NCBI GenBank assembly: GCA_008638375.1
Contig: CM018043.1
Location: forward strand, 55,626,947 to 55,690,946
Reading direction: 5' to 3'
Length of the DNA stretch: 64,000 nucleotides
Origin: Nyssa sinensis
Taxonomy: Eukaryota; Streptophyta; Magnoliopsida; Cornales; Nyssaceae
Positions within the stretch are counted from its first letter, which is position 1, and every line of letters starts with the position of its first letter. Positions 11,380 through 24,041 of this stretch are shown here, piece after piece. Made by a program: the position numbers and the translations under genes. The notes under the pieces are model-generated. The model searched no databases, was not told the origin of the DNA, and saw nothing but the letters and a program-made list of their open reading frames with translations.

Positions 11380-11875
11380 TGTTTGATTTTTTTGATCAAG
11401 TAAATATGCATATTCCAAAAAAAGGACCCCGGGGAGGAACTATTCAAAAAAATAAAGATAACATGATAGAGCTCGAAATTCACTATTAAATGCTAACTAT
11501 TCTAATATCAGACAGAAGTATTATCAGCGGCAGATCTCAACAATTAAAATTTAAGGGGTTTCCTGGAAAATTACAAAAAATCAATAAATTTCGGGGGTGT
11601 TTAAATAAGAGGTATCATTGAAAGGCACCAATTGGAATTGTGTATATCGGGGTTGTGGTTTTCTGGCCTTAGGCAACAAGAATCAGTTCTGAATGATACA
11701 ACTCGTGTGTAATGCCAGTATGATATCTTAGACACGTACGTTATCATGTCATACACATCTAATCATTAGTTTCATTTTTGGTATAAAAATGACTAAGAAG
11801 AAATGGAGGACAACATTCCAATGAAACTTTTTGGGCTTGTTGAGTGCTTTTTTTTTACTGGTCATAATGCACGTG

Positions 11876-12175
11876 CATTGCACGCGAAATGACTTTCATT
11901 ATAAAGAAATTATGTAAAAAGTTTATTTTGTATTTGGAATGAAAAAGGAAAAAAAATGTTAAGTAATATAGAGATTGACTAACATATGTGCATTTTGTTT
12001 TTGGGAGTCATGAAATATAAAATAAAGTAAATGTCACTTTAATAAGTATATTAAACTAATTTTGGTGTATATATATTTTTTTCCTGTTCGTATCTTGTTT
12101 TATGTTTTTAAAAATAATTCATAGTACGTCAATAACTCTTCTAATAATTTATATATTCTTCAGGAGTTCTTCAAA
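11876..12175 (+). repeat. dispersed repeat, shared with 16975-17145
   Basis: Begins right where the segmental duplication ends, with GCACGTGCATTGCACGCG. From about 12013 it matches 16999 onward (AAGTAAATGTCACTTTAATA and AAAAATAATTCA). Type unknown; probably a relic transposon. Confidence 0.5.
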
Positions 12176-15100
12176 GGTATATAGTTTTCTTATTGCAATT
12201 AATCCTTACGCAAGGCCACTCCTATCAAATATTGTGTAATGACAGAATTCAGTTCAGATAACTTCTACGCACATCAAACCACATTTAAAGTCGTTGCCTC
12301 TATTTTGTTTTTACATAATCACAAGAAGACTTCACCAAGATTTGAATCTTTCAAAGAAAACATTGAAGGGGCAAGGGAATAGACCATAATCTAATTTCAT
12401 GAACTTTTCCATGGTTATCAAAGCTTTTACTTCTGATCCACATATGCCTTGTCTAATTGCAATGAAGAAGGCCTATAACCAATGAATAGTCAAAGTCAAA
12501 TCACATGCTTTATATAAATATAAGTAATCACAAGGCATGATGAGGAAATGTTGTAAAATAACCATGCTAACAATAATTTCATGTATAGTATTGTGAGCAA
12601 TTGCAAGTGTACATTTAATTCTCACCAAACTTCATAGTTACCAGAGTCTAGTTTACTGGGCTAGCCATAGTATTGTGACAATCCAAGATGTCTAATTAAG
12701 TTCCAAACTTTGACCCACATTGCATGGGCATTACGTGCAAAAGGTGGACTATAGATTCACCAATGACTGCTTGGGATTGTTACACAGGGACTATCATGGC
12801 AAATGAAATAGAACTTTGAATCTAATTGTGCATTGGGCCAAATAGTTGTAACAAGATTTCAAACCTAGTTCTTTACCTGTTTACTATCAATTAATTAAAA
12901 GGAGCATATTTGTTTGGCAATTTACATAGAATAGATTAGTTTATTTTGATTACAAAAGCGTAAGTCTTATTTTGTGTCAATCCAGCCTAGTTACAACCAG
13001 TACTTAAAAATCCAAACTTGATAGGATAGCAAAATTGCTATCAGAGAGATAGAGAAATGTAATCGTAGACTTACATGAGAACTTTATTACAAGTTAGTGA
13101 ACTAAGAAAAATTCATAGACATCATCTAACTTTATTAAAAGTTAGTAAAATATGAATAATTACTAGACAAAATCTATAGGTTTTCTGAATCATTGTGGTA
13201 ACCTTGCATTAAAAAATATAAAAACTTCTTCGAACAAAAGGGAAGAAATTATACTAAAAAATCTAATTTAGGAAGTGATTGTAAAAAAAAAAATCCATGA
13301 AGTAATCACTTTGAACATTAGTCAATCATTCCCAAGGACAAAAATTTACACTGCCATGACTTCTACATTGGAGAGGCCTCTAAATAACTTCATAAAAAAA
13401 GGGCCAATATTTTTTTTTCAGTTTTGGGAGGGGATGGGATAAATTAGTGAAGGAGAGACCTAATTCACCCCTATCCAACCCTGGAAACAAACATGACCTT
13501 AACACCTGAGTTAGAAACTTTTGAAACTCCAAAGTCCACAACAATTTACTTGAATTCCATAATAATGTCACTCATTCATTAGTATAATCATGCATCATAA
13601 TGTCCTTGTCTGTTAATTTGAGCATTCTCACATTAATAAGCATAATTATTATACTTGAATTGGATATAACCTGTTCAGGGGCTGGTTCATTAGGTCATCT
13701 CAAGATGCTAGAGAGCGTGCCTCTTGAAATAAAGACCCTTTGAGTTATAGTTCCTGATTATAAGTAACATGTCAGTGAGGTTTTTTCAACTTCAAGCATT
13801 ATCAAAGCTGAGCCACCCTTGCTTAAGCTTCTTAAATTGTATTCATCATAAATTTATGGAAAAAGCTATAGAAATTTGGTAAAAACATCAATAGTAGATC
13901 AATCATGCAATGACATAATGGATTGGTCAATAGCTTCTTGATATGGTTGGCAATCATTGAAATTACCTATTGAATACATCCTACTTGGTAATCAAATGCA
14001 TGAAAATAGTTTAGTTTCATCTTCTTTGATAGTGAAAAATTTTCTAAAAGATCTACGACCTTTTTGGGTCTCGCAAGGACATCTACAACGACAAAATGAA
14101 ATAAATTGTAGGTGCCTTGTTTCCTTCTTTGTGAGGTTTGACTTCCTTCTAGAATTCCATTTGAAGGTTCCCCTTTGGGCTGCATCTCGAGCGGGCTGGT
14201 TCTGCTTGAAGGCCAACCTAGGCAACGTTTAAGGTCATCAACTTAAACTCGCATTTAAATTGAGCAAAGTCGGGTTATTAGGATGTTGGGATTGGAGATT
14301 AACCAAACAATTTGTATATATATGGACACACACACCCACATAATCTTGTTATTGTTACCATTGTTGCATATCATGTGTACCACTCTTTTAATGCCTCCAT
14401 CAGGACCTATCCATTTGACAATATTTTTCTATGCTAAAGGGAATCATTCAAAAGTGTATCAATCCCATTGCTTTTCACCCCAACTGCAAACTTAGATTGG
14501 CTATAAATAGCTATAGGAGGTGGAAATGTATGGGAAGACCCAAAGTTTTTAGGTGTTTCTACAATAAAGGGAAAAAATAAAAAAAATTACATAGCACTGA
14601 GCGCAACATATAAGAAGCATCTGAACTAAATGGACATCTCCATGTATGTATATATGAATGGTTTCTCTTTTCTATCTCATTTGAACTTAATGAGACCTTA
14701 TTCTGATGGAACATAACTTGTAATTCTTCTAATAACTCTTCTATATTTGTGGTTGCTCCAGGCATCATATTTTGTTCCCTTTTTTTTTATAATGAGAACT
14801 AATTACACTACAATAAATAGTTTTGAAAACTAATTTCACACTAAGCATAAGACAATGAAGAATTCGAACTTACAAAATTTTACTTCTCAATCAACTAAAG
14901 TAAGAAAGGAATGTGCTTGCCAAAAAATAAAAGAAAGGAAGGTGGCAGCCTTGTGATCCTTGTGTTTTTGGAAATGCTTACAAAATTTTGCTTCTTAATC
15001 AGGTAAAGTAAGAAAGGAATGTGTCTACCCAAAGAATAAAAGGAAGGAAATTGGTAGCCTTGGGATCCTTGTGTTTTTAGAAATCTTACCGTGGCTCTAT

Positions 15101-15254
15101 AATTTGCCTGGATGTTGGTGGCCTTCTACATCTAATTGCCCTCAAGAAGGATTGAATTACCTGATTTAAAAATTGGTTGCTGGAGTCACCAACCAGATTT
15201 AAGCTTCTTGACAGTGATGAAGAGAACCTCATTTCTCTTATTGCAGTCTGATCT
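12176..15254. other. non-coding spacer
   Basis: No gene recognised. Overlapping open frames on both strands at 13957-14232 lack known motifs. Two similar stretches at about 14870-14965 and 14970-15085 (both with AGTAAGAAAGGAATGTG and CCTTGTGTTTTT) form a roughly 110-bp imperfect tandem duplication. TATA-like and poly-A/T runs are scattered. Confidence 0.35.
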
Positions 15255-15880
15255 TGGATTAGTTGGAGGATGAGGAATGAGAAGGTTTTTGATGCTAAAA
15301 AGTTGTTCCCTAGATTAGTCATTTCCATAGTTAGATTACTGAACAAGGAGTTGTTCAGGCTAACACCATTGCTTTCCTCTATCCCACCTCACTCGTCACC
15401 TCTTCCTGTAGGAAGTTCAGGGATATACTATGATCAAGCTTTTGTGCCAAACATGGGTAGGAGAATTTGATATTGTTCTTGAAAGGAGCTACAGGTCTCT
15501 AACCATGAGAAAAGTTAATAAAGTCCCTAATTTTTTCGGCCCTCGTCACCAATACTCTACCTCTTAGGAAGGCAACTTTTCTTACGAGATCCAGTAGGAA
15601 TGGGTGGTGTCTTGCTAGAGTTGGCCTCTAGAGTGCATGTCAAAACCATCAACAAAGCTACTACTGTTGTTCCTCGGAAGATGGTCTTAATTAAAATTCC
15701 TTTTCCTCTGCTTCATGACTATGCAAATTGGCAACTCTGCTATATGAAGGGATCTCAAAACAAAATAGCAGACTGGGTAACTCCAAAAGGCCTTCTTCCC
15801 CCTATGTGCATAGCACTTTCTCCTCCTCCCCTGGCCTCGCTGCTGGTAGATGATGCGCATCTTGTTTATGGTTTCCTTCT
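15255..15880 (+). pseudogene. LINE (L1-type) RNase H remnant
   Basis: In one frame, 15255-15470 gives WISWRMRNEKVF, the Trp/Arg-Asn linker that follows the zf-RVT region in plant LINE ORF2, then a region with YYDQAF at the place of the first RNase H Asp motif. After frame-breaking stops (15468-15590), the same frame resumes at 15600-15880 with SQNKIADWVTPKGL and a PPPLASLL end, resembling the last RNase H helix and C-terminus of plant LINE ORF2 proteins. No reverse transcriptase is present, so this is a 5'-truncated, decayed insertion. Identification is from motif layout only. Confidence 0.5.
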
Positions 15881-15885
15881 CTTAT

Positions 15886-18285
15886 CAATTGAAAAATGCT
15901 GCAACAAATAGAGCAATTGAACGACATGCACATCTCCATGTATATAAATCGATTGTGGTGTCTCTTTTCTATCTCATATTAGACTTTTGTGTTCCAATAA
16001 AAATGTTACAATTTGTACAAGAAACATCCACTTCTCAATATTTGTTATTGCAGATGTTTTTACTTGGGAACACTTTCCATACTGAGTTAATGAGACATGT
16101 TATTTTTAATGCTATTTATTTTTGTGATGTTTTATGGCTCTTAAAATTTTGTGGCTGCTCAGTCCTTGGTCTTTTCTTCTTCTCCTTATCTTTAGTTTCT
16201 TAACAAGAGCTATTTCCAACTATGTTGGATATAAAATGAAAAGTTCTTTAACACTAAACCTAGGATATCAAGAACATACACATAATTTTGCTTCTCAGAC
16301 ACCTGAATTTAGAACATAGGGTTGCACTCATGGCATGCAAGTGTTTGTGGACATCAAGAGATGGCTTTTACATTTGCTTAATATATGTAAAAATTTAGTA
16401 AAATTAGGATTTAGCAGCCATGATTTCCAGACATGAATTCTCTAAATAAGAATTCCCAAAATTGCATAGACAACAAATAACAAGACAAAATTGTATATAA
16501 TAAAATTCCATAATTCGCTTTTCACTTAATCACAACAAAAATTTGTCTCAATTTTTTGATTCATATGCAACTAAACCAGTGCAGGGGGTGCGTGCACAGG
16601 CTATGCAAGTAAAAAGATGTAACATTTTGGAATTTAGATTTCACATCTAACCATATATAAGACCCATCGGACTGAGTTGAGCTGCCAATTTGGCTCATCT
16701 GTGAAGAGAAGTATACATAGGTCGAAGTTTCCACCTTGCTGCCATTAGCGAATTTCTACAAAAATCAGAATTAGAAAGCATCATGTAAAACACAATGAAA
16801 ATAAAATAAAAAAATTATGCACAACTAAGACCTGCAAGACTAAAAAATTCTTATTGAGTGTTATAAGTTTCAGTGTTCAGGAAGAAAATTCTAGTTAGGC
16901 GTTTTCAAATCTTGTTGCATATTTGTTTCTTTAATGGAATTGAAAATAATTTATACATGAAAAATGTGTGCTATTTGTGCGTGAATGGAGAAGAGTTAAT
17001 AAATATAAAATGAAGTAAATGGTCACTTTAATAAGTATATTGGACTAATTTGGTCTATTTTTTTATTTTTTATTAGTAGCTTGTTCTATGTTGAAAATAA
17101 TTCAAAATACATATATAACTCTTCCAAAAATTTATATATATAACAAATATTTAAGGTCCTTTAAAAATTGAATGAAAGCCTTGAATGGATAGATAGTAAA
17201 AGGAAGTGTACTTGTGAACCTAAATAATGATAAAAGTGATATAGTGTTGATATAAACTGCCCCTTACTCCAAGTAAGGTGATCAACAATCACATCGTACT
17301 TTTGGTATATTGAGTAGTAGCTGAATATAGTTTGAGGGATAACCTGCATGAACTCCCATGACTAAAGGTATGAAGTTCAATTCTTTTATTCTTAAATACT
17401 AAAACAACTGAATCGGTTTCTGCAACAAATTAAGCATAAAAGGAAAAATCATCAACATTTGATTGAATATCTTAAGGTAAAACTATTGTATGCATGTAAT
17501 TGTCACTGTTAAACTTACTTGCAATTTGTTTTTCTTGCTTTGATGTTAGGATGGCTGAAAAACCTGTAAAACTCTTATGATAATGGTGCACTATAGCTTG
17601 TTGGGCATTGTCAACACTAAACAATGGCATTTAAGGCTTTTGGTTATGATGATGAGACTAATAAAGATAAACTGCATACCAAAAAGAAGTATGGTCTACC
17701 GCTGCTCTGTTTTGAAAACCCATGTGAGGCGCTTGCACAGGAATTTTTTACAAGCATATATGGATAAGATTTTTTTATTTTTAGAGTCTTACCTGCCAAT
17801 AGCTAAAGCTTGAAATTCATGATTTGAGGTAATCACAGCTTCATAATTTTCCAATTAATGAATGTCCATGTAAACAATATAATGCCTCAAGAATTACACA
17901 AAGTTAATAAAATCAATATAATGAAGGGGAAAACATAAAACAGTAGATACAATATATAAATTCAACACAGGCATATATACCTTAAGGGTATTTGTAGAGT
18001 TTTGGGTTGATGAAGCATGAATTGAGGGAACATGAATGAAGATTACAAGAAGGAGAATGCTACCGAATCATTTCATGTTGGAAAATTTGGAGCAAAAATA
18101 AGCAGCAGACTGTATAAAGCCTGAGAAGTTTTAGTTATAATAGTTATTTATATAAGTGTGGGTGGGTAATATTCACAAGTTTAAAAAAAAAAAGGTTTTT
18201 CCTAAAATTTTGATATTTATTTAAAGAAAAATTCAAATGTAAATAGTCAGTTACTGAAATATGGAGACGGGAAAAAAGATATATA
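15886..18285. other. non-coding spacer with one dispersed repeat
   Basis: AT-rich. Contains the partner of the 11876-12175 repeat at about 16975-17145. Short open frames (for example 17577-17813) carry no recognisable domain. Confidence 0.35.
16975..17145 (+). repeat. dispersed repeat, partner of 11876-12175
   Basis: TAAATGGTCACTTTAATAAG and the following 120 bases match 12025 onward with scattered differences. Confidence 0.55.
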
Positions 18286-18534
18286 TGTTAGAAAATATAA
18301 TAAAAAAGTTACACCTTCTTTAACAACTTAAGCTTTTAAATGAGTTGATAATTTAAAATAATATCAGAACAGACAAAAAAGTCCTGAGTTCAAATCTTAC
18401 TGTTACCCTAAAAATATGAATTAACACGTGTAGGTTTAAAGTAGCCACAAGTGAGGGGGCGTATTAGAAAATATAATAATAAAGTTACACCCTTTCTAAC
18501 AGCTTAAGTTTTTAAATGAGTTGGTGATTTAACA
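18286..18534 (+). mobile_element. TRIM (miniature LTR retrotransposon), complete
   Basis: Two 72-73 bp direct repeats, 18286-18357 (starts TGTTAGAAAATATAA) and 18462-18534 (TATTAGAAAATATAA...TTAACA), flank about 100 bp. After the left LTR comes TAATATCAGAAC, a decayed initiator-Met PBS; before the right LTR comes the polypurine tract GTGAGGGGGCG. ATATA follows the right end and precedes the left end, a possible 5-bp target duplication, although the sequence is of low complexity. No coding capacity, as expected for TRIMs. Confidence 0.75.
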
Positions 18535-19629
18535 ATATAAAATGATGAAAACAGATACTTCTTTCACTGGTAGTTGAAACTAATCAATTTTGCATACTTA
18601 TGTAATTAAAATACCCTCAGAAGCTTGCATGCAGTTTCGTTCATTGTGAGTGATTAAGGATTTGAAATCTTAGGCTTTAAGTTTATTAAGTTTCACAAAC
18701 ATCTGATTCTAGATGGTACTGGGGTCAGAGAATAGAGACTGAAATGCAATTGCTAATTACCAAATTAGAGGAAAAAAATTGTTGCTTTATCAGAAAGTTC
18801 AATATTATCTAAGAATAAGATGGTAGATTTTGTCTATAAATCTATTATATATTTTAGCATGCTACATGTAATTACTTAACCTTTTTTCTCACTAAAACTT
18901 GAGGCAAGATATATTTATCTTGTTTCTCAATGTAAAACACACGGATAAATCAATTTATGTAACTATCTAATAATCCAATGCAATGATCTAAGTTTTTATA
19001 TACAAGGTTTGGGGAGCGAACCTACACAATGAACAGAGGAAATCAACCGATAAAGAAGCAGATACCGGTTAATCATCTAAGTGCTTTGATGGAGTGCTAA
19101 CGATGACTCCTTCAAAATTGTTGTTGTGATTATCGAATGGTGGTCAGATGAAGATTAATGTTGGGATGATAGATTCGATTTCTAGTGTGTTGCGTGTGCT
19201 GCAAAAGATTTTACTGAGATTGCTACTTTTGCGATGGGATGATCGATTGAAGGTTGCACCCCTTGAAAATTGTTGTTATGGTAATCGAATGGTGGTGAAG
19301 ATGAAGATTATGGTAAAGATCTGGTAATCACTCATAATGAGATTTTTAAAACCTTTAGTGGAAAAATTTTGAAATGCAATGAAATTTGAGATAAGAAATG
19401 AAAGAAATGACGAGATTCAACAGATAAAGATCCGAGTTGGGTCAAAATTCTAAAGTGAACTAACTTGAAAATGACAAAAATTTTATATGCATAATTTTTT
19501 TTTCTCTAAAATTTGGGGTGGACTATAGTCCAGAATAGTCTACATTTACACCCGCCCTTGTTATTGGACGTACAAATCAATACCTGTTTGTTATACATAG
19601 TTATATATATTATTGTTATACATCTTGGA
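18535..19629. other. non-coding spacer
   Basis: Holds an imperfect duplicated module around 19100-19170 and 19255-19320 (AAAATTGTTGTT...ATCGAATGGTGGT...GATGAAGATTA). No gene seen. Confidence 0.4.
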
Positions 19630-19960
19630 ACGGACATAGAAAAAGATATGGTATGACGGTTGCACCGAATAAAGTTTATGTAAAAATACTCTGCGCGAGT
19701 CTCATATAATGATTAAATATAAGTGACAGTTGCAACGGTATGACTATTGCACAAGAATATTATTTATGCAGTATAAAAGAAGAATACATAATAATCGTAT
19801 TGTAATAACTTATAATCACAAAAGTTTGCATGAAAATATGGCTATGAACCAAATTGAACTGTACTAACTAAAGTAACTGTACCACAAGCAGGGGTGAGAT
19901 GTACTGGGCTTGGGTTTTTGAGGTTGGAGGACCAATTAAATTGGAACTTAAAATATGACC
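19630..19960 (+). repeat. direct repeat, copy 1 (partner 20538-20860)
   Basis: Shared landmarks in order: ACATAGAAAAAGATATGGT, a GTCTCATATAATGATTAAAT stretch, TATTGTAATAACTT, AACCAAATTGAAC, GGCTTGGGTTT and GGACCAATTAAATT. Both copies are in + orientation about 0.9 kb apart. Confidence 0.7.
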
Positions 19961-20159
19961 CGTGGTAACACCTATTACACATACACACACACACATGCCA
20001 ATCCCGGCATGCAAAAAATGGGCCAAAGGCCCGTGGAACCCAGAAGACGACGAATATAATGGTCATGTATTAGACAGTTAGGTCGTACTTAATTCCTTTT
20101 CTCATATCCAAAAAGCATTTGTGTGGTTTGGATATATTTGGCATGGACGGCTTAGCCGC

Positions 20160-20347
20160 ACTTAATGAAATCATTTGAGAGTCGAAAAGATTCTAGGACC
20201 TAAAGCTTAAAATCCCTAAAATAGACACGGATTTTGAAAAAGAATGAATTTAAAAGTATCTTACCTGAACTCGTTTATAGTTTTTAATTATATAAATCTT
20301 TTTTAGTATTCTCATATTCTTTTCAATATTATCACACACATACAAAT
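20160..20347 (+). repeat. dispersed repeat, diverged third copy of 2430-2696
   Basis: TCATTTGAGAGTCGAAAAGA through AGTTTTTAATTATATAAAT and TCTCATATTCTTTTCAATAT match the 3' two-thirds of the 2430/3980 repeat with many substitutions. Confidence 0.6.
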
Positions 20348-20537
20348 TTAAATATTCTCTTAAGGAGTGTCATGGCCATCCCTAACTGTGCGTCTTATAT
20401 TGTCCTCTAACGTCAAATATGCTGAATTATTTTTTTCATGATAGAAATGAATGGTTCATCTAATGTTACAAACATGGAAAGGAGAAATATTTATAAATTC
20501 TAATTTTGGATGATTAAAGTCCATTCACATCTTCATA

Positions 20538-20860
20538 AGGCTACAGAAAAAGCTATGGTGTGAGGTTGCAGCGTGCAAAATTCATGAAGAGTATTCTAGG
20601 TGAGTGTCACATAATGCTTAAATTTAAGTTAGGTGGCACCGATATGATTGTCGCACAAGAATATTTTTTTTTCTGCAGTATAGAAGAAGAAAACATAATC
20701 ATATTGTAATAACTTGTATTCAAAAAAGTTTGCGTGAAAATATAGCTATGAACCAAATTGAACGGTTCTAAAGTAACAAAAAGTACCAAAAGCTGGGGTG
20801 GGATATACTGAGCTTGGGTTTGAGGTTGGACGACCAATTAAATTAGAACTTAATATCTAT
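20538..20860 (+). repeat. direct repeat, copy 2 (partner 19630-19960)
   Basis: Same landmark order as copy 1, diverged by substitutions and small indels. Confidence 0.7.
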
Positions 20861-21445
20861 GTTAACCCTATGACTTCATATCTCTCTATATTAACCCTAA
20901 CCCGTGTCGGAGATGGGCTTTTACTTACTGAGTTTTGTTAGTTCACTCCCACTTACTTATTTTTTCAAGTGAGAATGCTACAGAACCACAGTAAGAGTTC
21001 AGGAGCTTAGGGAGACAGTTGAGGAGCATGATAAAATGATATAGTCTTTCCCATGTACTCACCACCTAAGAGTGGCATTATGTTTAGGTTTTATCTCGGT
21101 TTACATTTTCAATTCTTAAACCATATTTTGTATTAAGACTTCCGTAAATTTAATGTTATATTTACATTATTTATTGTTATCATTGATACAAATAATGAAA
21201 AAAGTAGGGACGGCCTTGCAACACAAGTTCTGCATAAGGTGGGTTTTGGGTCGCGACACTAGGCTTTTTGAGCGAATAGCAATCTATTGTGTTTTCCATA
21301 TTGACAAGCCTTGCAGCCAAGTAGATGCTTTTCAAGTGGAGGTAACCCTTGAACCAGTTGATTTTTTTCCATATATATGAGTGCCACATGGTGAAAATGG
21401 CCCAATCTATTGTGCCAAATTTTTGTTGTGTTCATAGAGACTTGA
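20861..21445. other. non-coding spacer left of the gypsy element
   Basis: No gene recognised. It ends exactly where the LTR sequence TGTCACGCCCC begins. Confidence 0.4.
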
Positions 21446-21678
21446 TGTCACGCCCCGAATTTTCAAGAACCCAGGGGTGAGCGAGATAAAACAAGAAAGG
21501 TAAATAGATGACAATTTAAAGGGTACAATTAGACAGGCATTTCATTTTTTAACATATAAACACATAAAGTACATTCGATAGACATATTGTTCACATCAGT
21601 TGGGCTTAAGCCCTTACATCTCAAATTATGCCCCAAGGGCCAAATACACTTATAAAGTCCTTTCCCCTCTTTTCGTCA
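21446..21678 (-). repeat. partial 3' LTR of the gypsy element
   Basis: Matches 24042-24275 with few differences until GTCAAG at about 21678, after which it joins protease sequence. Confidence 0.8.
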
Positions 21679-22225
21679 AGATATCAAGGAACTCATCCAC
21701 TACAGGCGGCAACACACTCTTTGTGGTCCCACTACCCTCTGCCACCAAACTAGCCAACATATAACTGTGACCTCCCCAACTCCTCGAGTCATACAAGGGT
21801 GGAACCAAGAAATTCTCACGATCTCCTGAGAAATGAAAGCTATCTCCCTCAGGAGTACATACTGTCACTCTTCCCCTATAGCAATCTATACTCGCCCGGT
21901 AAGTAAACAACCAATCCATCCCCAAAATGATATCAAAACCAGTCATGTCAGGCAAGATGATGTCAAAATAAAGGATGCGATTGACTATCTCTATCAAGCA
22001 ATCTCTACAGATCGTCGTCAATATCACACTACCCCCAACTGGTGTGTCAACATGCAATGGTGGATCTAACCGATCTATGTCCAACCCCAATGTCATGGCA
22101 AGCATGATAGATATGAATGAATGAGATGCACTTGAGTTTATCAGCACACTGGCCCATGAACTAAACATAAGGAATGTACCTCGAACTACTGAAGGCCTAG
22201 ATGTAGATGCCTCTGGTGCGGCCAC
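21650..22225 (-). pseudogene. gypsy protease (retropepsin-like) region
   Basis: The minus-strand frame gives VLINSSASHSFIS, the retropepsin active-site loop (usual form DSGASHSFI) in which the catalytic Asp-Ser-Gly has become Asn-Ser-Ser, followed about 60 residues later by FDIILGMDWL, the conserved second motif of gypsy proteases. It ends in PPVVDEFLDIL, the segment that normally leads into reverse transcriptase (VVxEFxDVF). The last codons (below about 21678) already read LTR sequence, so the deletion junction is inside this frame. Confidence 0.75.
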
Positions 22226-22439
22226 TACATAAACACGACCCTGAGTAGTCTGACCTTGCCTACCTCCCCATCTCTGTCCTTGCCGTCCCCCTCCCCTCTG
22301 TCCAGGGGCTCTAACACTCTGCGCGGAGGGTGCTTGTGGGTAGTATGGTACTGGAGGTCTATGGCCTAGCTGTGGCTGTGTCAGGGGTGCCTGGGTATAC
22401 TGATAGTACTGTGGCCTCTGTGAGCTCTGTGAAGTCTGC

Positions 22440-23789
22440 CCCTAAGGACAATTGGCCCTAACATGGCCGGTCTGGTGACAAGTATAGCAAAACTATGGGG
22501 CTCTCCATGCCTGACTCTGTGCTGGTGGTGGAAACGACCACTGGCTAGACCCGGCCCCCTGTACTAAGCTGAGGTCCCTCAAAGGGCAAGCGGCCCTTTT
22601 GCGACCAGGCTGTCCACACATATAACATGAAGAGGATCTTTGTGATCCCCCCTCTGGAAGTAGCAGGCTGAATGGGTTGGGAGGCCAATGATTGGAAGAG
22701 TCCCAGTGGTGTCTGTGTAGAAGAAGAAAGAGCTCGAGACCTCTTCGACGGTCTCCCCTCAGTATAAGTTAGTGTAGGCATAGGGGTCTATGCTCGGGGT
22801 GTCTGTGTAGAAGAAGAGTCCCAGTGGTGTCTGTGTAGAAGAAGAAAGAGCTCGAGACCTCTTCGACGGTCTCCCCTCAGTATAAGTTAGTGTAGGCATA
22901 GGGTCTATGCTCGGGGTGTCCTGCTTTAGGTCCGGGACTTTCTAATCCCTCTGAGATCGGCCAACTCTCTTTTAACTTTGGTAGCCCTGATCACTGCCTC
23001 CTCATAGGTCTCAATAATATGGCATGCCAGTTTGTCTCTGATAGAGGTCTTCAACCCCTTGACAAAATAAAGGACCCTTAGTCGCTCCTCTCGAACAATA
23101 TGTGGGGTAAATCTCCCCAATGCTGTAAACCAAGACTCGTATTGAGTCACTATCATGTCCCTCTAGAGGAGTGTCCCAAACTCATCCATGAACCCTATCC
23201 TGGCTATCTCTAGAAAGTAGTGGTCATTGAACATGGCTACAAAATCGTCTCATCCCTCACCGAACCTGTCTAGCCTGTCAACAGCCACCTGCCGCCATTG
23301 GCTGGCCAAGTCTGTAAACTGAAAAGTAGCACATCTGATCCACAAGTGAGGCTCAACTATCCCTTGTGAATTTAAGATCCTGGTGATCTGGCGTAGCCAT
23401 TCTTCTGCGAGCAATGGATCAAGCTGTCCGGCAAAAGTAGGAGGCCTCTTCCGTTGGAACACTTTCATCACGAAGGTATCTCGGGTCTCTCTACTAGTAG
23501 GTCTCGCCTCCTGGATAGCACGAAGGTACTCCTGTAAGATGGTCGCCATGTCTTTGGCACCAATAGTCTGCTTCACCTCCTTTACTAGGGCTGGGCCTGG
23601 AGTAGGAGTAGGGGCAATAGCCTCCTCAGCTGTGCTATGGGCATGTGCATCAGCTGGAGCAACAATCTCCTCTGTCGTATCATGAGGAGGAGTAGTGGTT
23701 CTGGGTCTGCCACGTCGGGGTGGGGCAGTAGCCCTAGGTCTACCCCGTCTAGGTGGTCCAGCTCTCGTAGGAGCTCGTCTCGGTGGCAT
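22440..23789 (-). pseudogene. gypsy gag with zinc knuckle, several breaks
   Basis: Starts at ATG 23789 with a Pro/Arg-rich N-terminus (MPPRRAPTRAGPPRRGRP), then the Retrotrans_gag core (PPTFAGQLDPLLAEEWLRQI ... FTDLASQW) up to a TGA at 23250, resuming in frame through DDFVAMFNDHYF and YESWFTALGRFTPHI to 22926. After further stops and a duplicated segment comes a CCHC knuckle CYTCHQTGHVRANC at about 22490-22449 in another frame. The many stops and shifts make it non-functional. Confidence 0.8.
22701..22919 (-). repeat. 118-bp tandem duplication inside gag
   Basis: TCCCAGTGGTGTCTGTGTAG begins at 22701 and again at 22819; the units share CTCGAGACCTCTTCGACGG and CCTCAGTATAAGTTAGTG and differ by one G in a GGGG run. 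118 is not a multiple of 3, so the duplication shifts the gag frame. Confidence 0.9.
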
Positions 23790-24026
23790 AAGTCTACAAG
23801 TCCAAGGAAAAGAAAAACTTTAGTACTCCCCTTTTTTTCACCTTAGACATAGGTATTTAAAGAACATATGGTATATACAGGTTTTATACGTAACAATCAC
23901 AGCATGTCTTAACATACACCAAACAAGTTCTTACACTTAACAAAATGTTCATTAAAATTTAAAACTATGTGTCATGGCCCTATCGTGCTCTACAACACCC
24001 TATGGTATCTAGGAATTCGAACCTAT

Positions 24027-24038
24027 ACTCTGATACCA
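24027..24038 (-). other. primer-binding site of the gypsy element
   Basis: Minus strand TGGTATCAGAGT, three bases from the LTR end. Initiator-Met type with one mismatch at the last base. Confidence 0.8.
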
Positions 24039-24041
24039 CGC

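Larger units (their letters stand above)
7432..11860 (+). repeat. segmental duplication, copy 1 (AAA 3' part plus PLP3 exons)
   Basis: Colinear with 48951-53370 at high identity: last third of AAA exon 1, intron, exon 2, 3' flank, an Au-like SINE, a 177-bp tandem repeat, PLP3 intron/exons 2-4, microsatellites and downstream spacer. Similarity ends at a poly-T run after TTTTTGGGCTTGTTGAGT in both copies. This copy alone has a 28-bp tandem duplication at 10203-10258. Confidence 0.85.

Noticed and set aside
13957..14232. Overlapping open frames on both strands as a gene
   Set aside because: No recognisable domain, no promoter or splice context, and similar lengths on both strands as expected by chance.
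21180..21389. Open frames on both strands near the gypsy border
   Set aside because: Mutual shadows without motif; borders do not match any exon signal.
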